The notes below the pieces were generated by a model. The model saw only the letters and a list, made by a program, of their open reading frames with translations, did no database searches and was not told where the DNA came from. A program made the translations under genes and the position numbers. From Ancylomarina sp. 16SWW S1-10-2 (GTDB lineage: Bacteria; Bacteroidota; Bacteroidia; Bacteroidales; Marinifilaceae), in NCBI RefSeq assembly GCF_009669305.1, contig NZ_SADB01000007.1, positions 171,496-235,495 of the forward strand: a stretch of 64,000 bases of DNA, written 5' to 3'. Positions 57,902 through 64,000 of this stretch are shown one piece after another; position 1 is the stretch's first letter; each line of letters opens with the position of its first letter.

Positions 57902-60286
57902 ATGAAACACCTAAGCTACCTACTCTTATTCCTTTTAATAGGCTCGCCTATTTATGCCCTTAACTCAACACCTAAAATTGGTATTATTCATGGTATAATT
58001 AAAGATATCAATACAGACAAAGCTATTGAGTACGCAACAATATCTGTTTATAATAAAGAGAAGTCAAAACTGATAGATGGGACCATTACAAATGAGAATG
58101 GTTTTTTTGAAATCAAAAAACTAAAAGCTGGTAATTATTACATAGAAGTTTCGTTCATAGGCTATGAGAAAAAAATCATCCCAAACATTGTTATACGCAG
58201 TTATCGAAGAGATGCAAATCTAAATATCATAAGATTAAGTCATTCATGTGAAACATTAGGAGAAGTTGTAGTTAACTCTAATAATAACGATATTGAGTAT
58301 AAAATTGATAAAAAGATAATACCCGTTAATCATCAACTTTCTGCTGCTGGCGGTACAGCAATTGATGTACTTGAAACAGTTCCATCGGTTAGCGTTGATG
58401 TTAATGGTAATGTAAGCCTTAGAGGAAGTACTGGCTTTACGGTATTAATTGATGGTCGCCCTACTTTTAGAAGCTCTCAAGAAGTTTTAAATAGCATTAT
58501 GACTGATCAAATAGAAAACATTGAAATCATTACCAATCCTTCTGCAAAATATAACTCCGAAGGAGATGCAGGTATTATAAATATCATTAGTAAAAAGTTC
58601 AATCTAAAAGGTGTTAGTGGTATTCTTAGCTTGAGTCCTGCAAGTCATGAGAATTTTTCTAGCGATGCCATGTTTAATTTAAAGAAAAAAAAGAGCAATT
58701 TAAATTTTGGAGCTAATTACAACATTAATGCTCTTGGTGGAAAAAGAAAAATCTACAAAACACTTTTAAACACTGACCCTACAAGTCATTTAGATGCCTT
58801 TGGAGATATGGATCGTAAAAACAAAACACTTAAAATTTCTGGTGCTTACGATTTAGAAATAAATCCTTTTAATTCGATTAGTATTACAAGTCAATATGGA
58901 AATGAACTCTTCGACAGTAATAATGATTTAGAGTATGATAAATATGTGCAAGGAGACAGTCATTCTTTTGAAAATGGATTGGAAAAGAAAGACAGCAAAA
59001 ATAATTACTTCGTAACAACTTTTAATTACCTAAAAAAATTCAGTAAGAAAGGACATCAACTTAATACATTTATTGATTACACAAACCGTCAATACGACAG
59101 TGATCAAACGAGTATCAATACAAAAGCTGATGAAGACACAAATCAATTCCTATCAACTTTTTCAGAAGATGCTCACGGTGTTGTAATAAGTACAGATTAT
59201 ACGCTGCCTCTATCTAATAAAACAACTTTTGAAACAGGTTATGAATACAAAAATTTAGAATACGACTCTAATCGAGACCTAAAAGAGACACTTGGCAGCA
59301 CCCCTATTACACATCCTGAGTTTCAGCAAACAGCTGATTATAATAAAATTACCAACTCCATTTATTCTCTTTATTCTAGTAAGCTCAATAAACTAAATTA
59401 TCAACTAGGCTTAAGAGCAGAACACACTCACAGGCATATTCAATTCGAAGATGATAGTTATAAAATTAACAGATGGGACTTCTTCCCTAGTATTCATACA
59501 CAACTAAAATTGAACAAAACAAGTAGCCTATCTGCCAACTATTCAAGACGAATTAAACGCCCATCGAGTAGTAATCTTGAGCCTTTTTTAATATGGAACG
59601 ATCGCTATAACTGGACTAAGGGAAATCCTGATCTTAAACCTGAACATATCAAATCCTTCGAACTAGATTATAATACAAAAATAGGTAAACAAAGTCTTTA
59701 TCTTGAATCGTATTACAGAATGACGGAAGATAAAATTGAACATATCAAAACTATTTTAGAAGATGATTCTGATATTATTCTTTCGGATATTGAAAACGTC
59801 GGTAAAGACTACACTCTAGGATTTGAAGCATCTTTAGTTTCCCCTCTTACAAAATGGTTGAAAAATATACTGATTACTGATATATCACACTATAAAGTTG
59901 AAGGTGAATATATGGATACGTATAACTTTTCAAACTCAAGCACAAATTGGTCATTACGTAACATCTCTTATTTTACCTTGAATCGTATCACTCAACTACA
60001 ACTTGTGATGTCATACAAGTCAAAATCAAAATGGGCACAAGGTGAGATCGCTGATAGCTTTAAAACAACCTTAGCACTAAAACATAGCTTTTTCAAGAAA
60101 AGACTTGCTGCCAACCTAACAATTACTGATGTCTTTAATACAGCAGACCTTAGTAAAACTTATACAAATGAAGATTTAATTCTAATAAACAAGTTTGATC
60201 GCGACGCGCCTACACTCAAGTTAAGCCTGTCTTATAAATTCAATAATTACAAATCGACTAGAAGACGGAGAAGTTCAAGTCTTTAA
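57902..60286 (+). CDS. outer-membrane beta-barrel receptor (PF14905 type)
   Basis: The 794-residue protein from the ATG at 57902 (MKHLSYLLLFLLIGSPIYAL signal); an in-frame TTG at 57863 is not a good start. Order: a CarboxypepD-regulatory-like domain (GIIHGIIKDINTDKAIEYAT, GFFEIKKLKAGNYYIEVSFI), a plug-like domain (AIDVLETVPSVSVDVNGNVS, RGSTGFTVLIDGRPTFRSSQ, NIEIITNPSAKYNSEGDAGI) and a C-terminal barrel. It is of the TonB-receptor-like family that often lacks a TonB box. The ligand is unknown, and no SusD gene is nearby. Confidence 0.92.
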   Translation: MKHLSYLLLFLLIGSPIYALNSTPKIGIIHGIIKDINTDKAIEYATISVYNKEKSKLIDGTITNENGFFEIKKLKAGNYYIEVSFIGYEKKIIPNIVIRSYRRDANLNIIRLSHSCETLGEVVVNSNNNDIEYKIDKKIIPVNHQLSAAGGTAIDVLETVPSVSVDVNGNVSLRGSTGFTVLIDGRPTFRSSQEVLNSIMTDQIENIEIITNPSAKYNSEGDAGIINIISKKFNLKGVSGILSLSPASHENFSSDAMFNLKKKKSNLNFGANYNINALGGKRKIYKTLLNTDPTSHLDAFGDMDRKNKTLKISGAYDLEINPFNSISITSQYGNELFDSNNDLEYDKYVQGDSHSFENGLEKKDSKNNYFVTTFNYLKKFSKKGHQLNTFIDYTNRQYDSDQTSINTKADEDTNQFLSTFSEDAHGVVISTDYTLPLSNKTTFETGYEYKNLEYDSNRDLKETLGSTPITHPEFQQTADYNKITNSIYSLYSSKLNKLNYQLGLRAEHTHRHIQFEDDSYKINRWDFFPSIHTQLKLNKTSSLSANYSRRIKRPSSSNLEPFLIWNDRYNWTKGNPDLKPEHIKSFELDYNTKIGKQSLYLESYYRMTEDKIEHIKTILEDDSDIILSDIENVGKDYTLGFEASLVSPLTKWLKNILITDISHYKVEGEYMDTYNFSNSSTNWSLRNISYFTLNRITQLQLVMSYKSKSKWAQGEIADSFKTTLALKHSFFKKRLAANLTITDVFNTADLSKTYTNEDLILINKFDRDAPTLKLSLSYKFNNYKSTRRRRSSSL

Positions 60287-60512
60287 AAAAATAACATCTT
60301 TATAAAGGTAATCTGTGAATAAATGAGTCAAATTGACCCTCGTTCACAGATTTTTTTTACTTATTACCTATTTATACAAACACTCTTTTGAGATAAATGC
60401 AAAATTATCTAGCTCAAAATATTTTATTTGGAAAATTCTTATTTGCTTTGTAGTAGGCACATAGAAAATCGACAACATCACTGAGCCTACAACCTAAAAA
60501 CCAACATCTTTC

Positions 60513-61523
60513 ATGGCATTTATTCAAAACGACAAACTTTTCTCTGGCAAATGGTTCTATAATTACGCTCTACTTGTGGCGGGATCTTTAGTACTATCTC
60601 TAGGTTTCATTTTCTTCATCACACCTCATTTTATAGTTCCTGGCGGAGCTTATGGTATCGGAATCATTGTCAATAAACTTACAATTGGACTATTTCCTCA
60701 TGGTCCCTTCAATCTTTTAGATGCTTCGGAATATTCTAATTTCTTTTCTAAGATTGGATATTACTTTATGTCATATCAAAATGATATGTTTCAGCAATAT
60801 GATGGCGGTATTCCCGTTGGTTTAACTGGGCTTGTTGTTAATGTGTCACTTGTGCTGATTGGAATCAAAATATTAGGTCCTCGATTTGGATTTAAAACTT
60901 TTTTCGGATTCTTCTTTAGCTCTATTTTCATAGATCTTGCAACAAAATGGTGGGGAATTGTTCCTTTGGTTGACGATGTTCTTCTATCCTGTGTTTTTGG
61001 TGGTATTATAATCGGTTTTGGTTTTGGATTAATACTAAAAGCTCGAGCTACGACTACTGGTACTGATACAATTGGTATGATTCTATCCAAGTACACAAGC
61101 TTACCTTTAGGCCAGATGATTATTTATGTCGATTTAATGATCATACTATGTAGTTTATATGTGGATATGGATTGGCAAATTCCACTTTACTCACTTATTA
61201 CACTTTATATTTCTGGGCGAGTTATCGATATCACTATTCAAGGATCAACCTTTGAGAAAGCTTTATTTATTATCTCTGATAAGACTGAGGAAATTCGTGA
61301 CAAAGTGGTTATTGATATGAAACGTGGCGGCACATATCTTAAAGGACAAGGTATGTATGATGGACAAGATAAAAATATGATATTTATTGTTGTTAATAGA
61401 CGTGAGCTATCCATTCTAAAAGACTTTATTGAACAAATAGACCCTAAGGCTTTCATCACAGTTATGGAAACTAATGAAATACTAGGAAAAGGCTTTAAAT
61501 CTCTTTCTGATAAAGTTGAATAA
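60513..61523 (+). CDS. YitT-family membrane protein (DUF161/DUF2179)
   Basis: The 336-residue protein has about six N-terminal membrane helices (LVAGSLVLSLGFIFFITPHF, GLTGLVVNVSLVLIGIKILG and others) with the YitT hallmark PHFIVPGGAYGIGIIVNKL and KARATTTGTDTIGMILSKYT. The cytosolic DUF2179 domain follows (KALFIISDKTEEIRDKVVID, RGGTYLKGQGMYDGQDKNMI, DPKAFITVMETNEILGKGF). The transported substrate is not established. A ~40-residue insert after helix 2 (ASEYSNFFSKIGYYFMSYQN) is less usual. Confidence 0.93.
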   Translation: MAFIQNDKLFSGKWFYNYALLVAGSLVLSLGFIFFITPHFIVPGGAYGIGIIVNKLTIGLFPHGPFNLLDASEYSNFFSKIGYYFMSYQNDMFQQYDGGIPVGLTGLVVNVSLVLIGIKILGPRFGFKTFFGFFFSSIFIDLATKWWGIVPLVDDVLLSCVFGGIIIGFGFGLILKARATTTGTDTIGMILSKYTSLPLGQMIIYVDLMIILCSLYVDMDWQIPLYSLITLYISGRVIDITIQGSTFEKALFIISDKTEEIRDKVVIDMKRGGTYLKGQGMYDGQDKNMIFIVVNRRELSILKDFIEQIDPKAFITVMETNEILGKGFKSLSDKVE

Positions 61524-61550
61524 GTATTTTCTTCCCTATGCGTTGAAACA

Positions 61551-61583
61551 AAAAAGACCTTCACATTCGTGAAGGTCTTTTTT
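61551..61583. terminator. bidirectional terminator between yitT-like and yebC genes
   Basis: AAAAAGACCTTCAC pairs with GTGAAGGTCTTTTTT around ATTC; A-run and T-run on the two sides let it serve both convergent genes. Confidence 0.93.
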
Positions 61584-61602
61584 GTAAATATGCTTATTTG
61601 AC

Positions 61603-62310
61603 TTATGCCATGTTATGGTAAACATGCAATACATCGTCATTATCTTCTAACTTATCAAGAAGTTTTTCTACATCAGCAATATCTTCTTCACTAAGCTCTT
61701 TAGTATCCATTGGTATACGGTCAAATCCAGAACTAAGAGGTGTAATATCATTTTCCTCTAGATATGCTTGAACCTTTCCAAATTCCTGGAATGGAGCATA
61801 TAATAAGATTTCATTCTCTTCAGCAAATACATCTTCTACACCAAGATCGATAACTTCTAATTCTAATTCTTCAAGATCTTGACCTGTGTTTTCAATTTTA
61901 AAGTAACACTTATGCTCAAACATAAACTCAACGCTACCTGCAGTGCCTAAGCTACCATTAGTCTTACTAAAGTAAGAACGAACATCTGCAACGGTACGCA
62001 TATGATTATCAGTAGCCGTTTCGACCAACACAGCAATACCATGTGGTGCATAGCCTTCGTATACAATTTCTTTAAAATCTTTTTGATCTTTCGAACTCGC
62101 CTTCTTAATTGCACGCTCAACATTCTCTTTAGGCATGTTGGCTGCTTTTGCATTCTGAATTACAGCACGAAGACGTGAATTAGAACCAGGATCTGTACCG
62201 CCCTCTTTAATTGCGATTACAATTTCCTTCCCAATTCGGGTAAAGGCCTTAGCCATTTTATCCCAACGCTTAAATTTGCGTGCCTTTCTAAATTCGAATG
62301 CTCTTCCCAT
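61603..62310 (-). CDS. yebC: YebC/PmpR-family protein
   Basis: The 235-residue protein begins MGRAFEFRKARKFKRWDKMA, then IAIKEGGTDPGSNSRLRAVI, NMPKENVERAIKKASSK, IVYEGYAPHGIAVLVETATD and SNGSLGTAGSVEFMFEHKCY. This is a full-length YebC protein. Family members are described as transcriptional regulators, and recent work on relatives points to a role at the ribosome on stalled polyproline stretches. The N-terminal Met-Gly-Arg-Ala form is typical of Bacteroidota. Confidence 0.96.
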   Translation of the reverse strand: MGRAFEFRKARKFKRWDKMAKAFTRIGKEIVIAIKEGGTDPGSNSRLRAVIQNAKAANMPKENVERAIKKASSKDQKDFKEIVYEGYAPHGIAVLVETATDNHMRTVADVRSYFSKTNGSLGTAGSVEFMFEHKCYFKIENTGQDLEELELEVIDLGVEDVFAEENEILLYAPFQEFGKVQAYLEENDITPLSSGFDRIPMDTKELSEEDIADVEKLLDKLEDNDDVLHVYHNMA

Positions 62311-62416
62311 GATTTATTGTTATGATTTTTGGCAAATGTAACACATGCCTTTTATTCTTTAAAATTTTTCGCCAATTAAATTATAATTCTAACCATACAC
62401 ATTAGCTTTAATGTAC

Positions 62417-63226
62417 TTATTCTAGTCCTGAGTTGGGTTCCTTTGCCATATGATTATAAGTTAACTTTTCTAATAAGCTAGGAAACCATTTTTTCAACCA
62501 AACCGTAAATTTACCTTCTACAAAAGTTAAAATCAACTCACGCTTACGTTTCACTACAGCTTTGGCAATATGAGCAGCGCAAACTTCAGCGGTCATCATC
62601 TTAGCTTCATCCCTTGGTGTTTCGCCCTGTGAGCTTCCATCAGCTGTTAAAGCTACATTCCTTACGTTGGAAGCTGTAAAACCAGGAGCTGCGACTAAAA
62701 CATGCACACCAGTCTTTAAATTCTCAACCCTTAGTGTTTCTAAAAAACCACGAATAGCATATTTAGACGCGGAATAGCCTGTTCTTCCAGGTAAACCTAT
62801 GTAACCAGCAATTGAAATAACACCAACAACTGAACCTTTAGATTGTGTAATATAGGGCATAGCATATTTAGTACAATAAACCGTTCCCCAAAAATTGACA
62901 TCCATCAAATTCTTAAGAACAGACAATTCACAATCCTTAAACATAGCACGCATTGAGATTCCGGCATTGTTTATTAGAATATCTAAACGTCCAAACCTTG
63001 CAACTGCTTCTGAAACTAAATGCTGACAATCACTTTCAATACTCACGTCTGTTTTTACGATAAGGACTTCGGTTCCTTGTTTAGTTAAGCTATTTTCAAT
63101 CTCTTTTAGTTTTTCAATATTACGAGCAGCCAAAACCAATTTAGAACCACGCGATGCAAACTCAAAAGCTAAAGCCTTCCCTATTCCAGATGATGCTCCA
63201 GTAACAAGAACAATTTTATCGATCAT
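62417..63226 (-). CDS. short-chain dehydrogenase/reductase
   Basis: The 269-residue protein has the classical SDR motifs: IVLVTGASSGIGKALAFEFA (NAD(P) binding), LDILINNAGISM, a Ser in GVISIAGYIGLPGRTG and YSASK with the catalytic Tyr and Lys. The sequence VAAPGFTASNVRNVALTADG and the ~45-residue C-terminal extension ending in a hydrophobic KWFPSLLEKLTYNHMAKEPN fit the DHRS7-like/SDR-C group. The substrate is unknown. Confidence 0.92.
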   Translation of the reverse strand: MIDKIVLVTGASSGIGKALAFEFASRGSKLVLAARNIEKLKEIENSLTKQGTEVLIVKTDVSIESDCQHLVSEAVARFGRLDILINNAGISMRAMFKDCELSVLKNLMDVNFWGTVYCTKYAMPYITQSKGSVVGVISIAGYIGLPGRTGYSASKYAIRGFLETLRVENLKTGVHVLVAAPGFTASNVRNVALTADGSSQGETPRDEAKMMTAEVCAAHIAKAVVKRKRELILTFVEGKFTVWLKKWFPSLLEKLTYNHMAKEPNSGLE

Positions 63227-63697
63227 ATACTTATTTCTTTATTTTCCTTGAAATGATAAAAGATGATTGAATCTAAAAAAAGGTAATTCCGATTTTAAAT
63301 ATGCACTCATCTTCTTAACGAAAGCACAAATTTAATTTTTTTTCACTTTTATTGTACAAACTAAATTATAAGTTTCGGCTTAAAAAATGGAAATTTTGCC
63401 TTTTTTCATCCCCCAAACAACAAAATTGATGATTTATCATTAAATTTTATTTGAAAAAAATCAGCAGTTTATTCAACAGCAAAGCTTTAGGAAGAAACAA
63501 AAGGAATTTAACCTGCAAAAATCAAATTCCATTTTAAGGCTTCAATTTAAATCTTATCATAAAAGCGAAGTCCCTCAAAAATAAAAAAGTAAATTTTTAT
63601 AACTTTTTTACTTTTCGATATCATTTTACGAACCAGTACAATAAGTAGACTAATGAGCTCGAATATTAAAAAAACAAGGCATTACAAGCCTTCATTG
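63227..63697. other. intergenic upstream of the tRNA array, nothing else recognised
   Basis: This stretch is very AT-rich with A- and T-runs and contains no open frame with family features. Confidence 0.4.
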
Positions 63698-63729
63698 TTT
63701 GCGTATTTAATTTAAAGAATCTATCTTTG
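63698..63729 (+). promoter_or_regulatory. Bacteroidota-type promoter of the tRNA-Lys array
   Basis: TTTG at 63698-63701, a 20-bp spacer and TATCTTTG at 63722-63729 match the -33/-7 consensus and spacing exactly. The start of transcription is expected near 63736, about 23 nt before the first tRNA. Confidence 0.8.
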
Positions 63730-63758
63730 CAACGCTTTAAAAAAGAAAGTTCATTACT

Positions 63759-63831
63759 GATTCCTTAGCTCAGCTGGTAGAGCACATCACTTTTAATGAT
63801 GGGGTCCTGGGTTCGAACCCCAGAGGGATCA
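63759..63831 (+). tRNA. tRNA-Lys (anticodon TTT), copy 1
   Basis: The 73-nt gene has acceptor arm GATTCCT with AGGGATC, D-arm AGCTCAGCTGGTAGAGC, anticodon stem CATCA/TGATG with loop CTTTTAA (anticodon TTT at 63792-63794), and T-arm with GGTTCGAACC. CCA is not encoded. Confidence 0.97.
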
Positions 63832-63871
63832 CAAGAAGACAAGCAAAAGTCTTTTAAATAAAATTAGCAAC
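63832..63871 (+). repeat. spacer of the tRNA-Lys repeat with small hairpin
   Basis: AGAC-AAGCAAAA-GTCT can pair in the spacer. The spacer is repeated with few changes after copy 2, so the array repeats with a 113-bp period. Confidence 0.7.
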
Positions 63872-63944
63872 GATTCCTTAGCTCAGCTGGTAGAGCACAT
63901 CACTTTTAATGATGGGGTCCTGGGTTCGAACCCCAGAGGGATCA
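63872..63944 (+). tRNA. tRNA-Lys (anticodon TTT), copy 2
   Basis: It is identical to copy 1 over the 73-nt gene, including the anticodon loop CTTTTAA and the discriminator A. Confidence 0.97.
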
Positions 63945-63984
63945 CTTAAAGACAAGCAAAAGTCTTTCAAATAAAATCAGCAAC

Positions 63985-64000
63985 GATTCCTTAGCTCAGC
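63985..64000 (+). tRNA. tRNA-Lys copy 3, cut by window edge
   Basis: The first 16 nt (GATTCCTTAGCTCAGC) match copies 1 and 2 and come at the expected 113-bp distance, so the array continues beyond the window. Confidence 0.85.

Overview
The window is from a low-GC member of the Bacteroidota, most likely a marine Bacteroidales/Marinilabiliales-type organism (genus not determinable here). The signs are -7 boxes of the TAnnTTTG type (perfect at the tRNA-Lys array: TTTG, 20 nt, TATCTTTG), a PF14905-type outer-membrane receptor, the neighbourhood folP / cdaA / DUF1599 / BT_3928-family / tpiA, a monomeric NADP isocitrate dehydrogenase, a type VI Hcp of the Bacteroidota TssD kind, and tRNA genes without an encoded CCA.

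Layout. 1-2159: start of an RND efflux adaptor gene running off the left edge, with a divergent AraC-type regulator. 2446-3603: an alpha/beta hydrolase. 3980-11273: a minus-strand efflux and signalling block (TolC, MacA-like adaptor, MacB-like ATPase and permease, a small exported protein, then a LytS/LytTR sensor-regulator pair). 11695-24074: an accessory region with fossils and duplications. 24272-36.9 kb: mostly core genes (c-di-AMP synthesis, folate, triosephosphate isomerase, tRNA hydroxylation, AmtB/P-II, isocitrate dehydrogenase, dnaX). 37.3-38.3 kb: a broken REP-associated transposase and a 6S-like RNA candidate. 38.5-63.2 kb: core metabolism (serine deaminase, alcohol dehydrogenase, C69 peptidase, RelA-type enzyme, hemD/hemL, threonine dehydratase-like enzyme, MazG, PhoH, PurC, outer-membrane receptor, YitT, YebC, SDR). 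63.7 kb to the end: a tandem tRNA-Lys(TTT) array.

The most interesting part is 12.4-20.3 kb on the minus strand. A TssD/Hcp tube protein with an extra C-terminal domain is translationally coupled (TAATG) to a 657-residue protein with a peptidoglycan-binding-like segment and a GH19/lysozyme-like domain. That gene overlaps two paralogous exported TPR proteins, followed directly by a tandem array of five copies (one intact, two frameshifted at a G9 tract, two deleted) of an unrecognised exported protein. Downstream are a fragment of another gene coupled by ATGA to a lipoprotein, and a secreted papain-like protein cut by an in-frame stop. I read this as a type VI effector island with periplasmic immunity candidates. 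No other T6SS component is in the window, so the secretion machine would have to be elsewhere in the genome.

A second accessory theme is a roughly 0.5 kb cassette (81-residue ORF plus a convergent CsgH-like gene), present as two degraded copies flanking a sulfamidase-like sulfatase. An intact copy of the 81-residue ORF lies at 11.7 kb. Two families of short palindromes occur: GTA-loop hairpins at 43.9-44.4 kb, which resemble the left end of the broken transposase, and GTCA-N5-TGAC hairpins in a 203-bp direct repeat at 49.3-49.7 kb.
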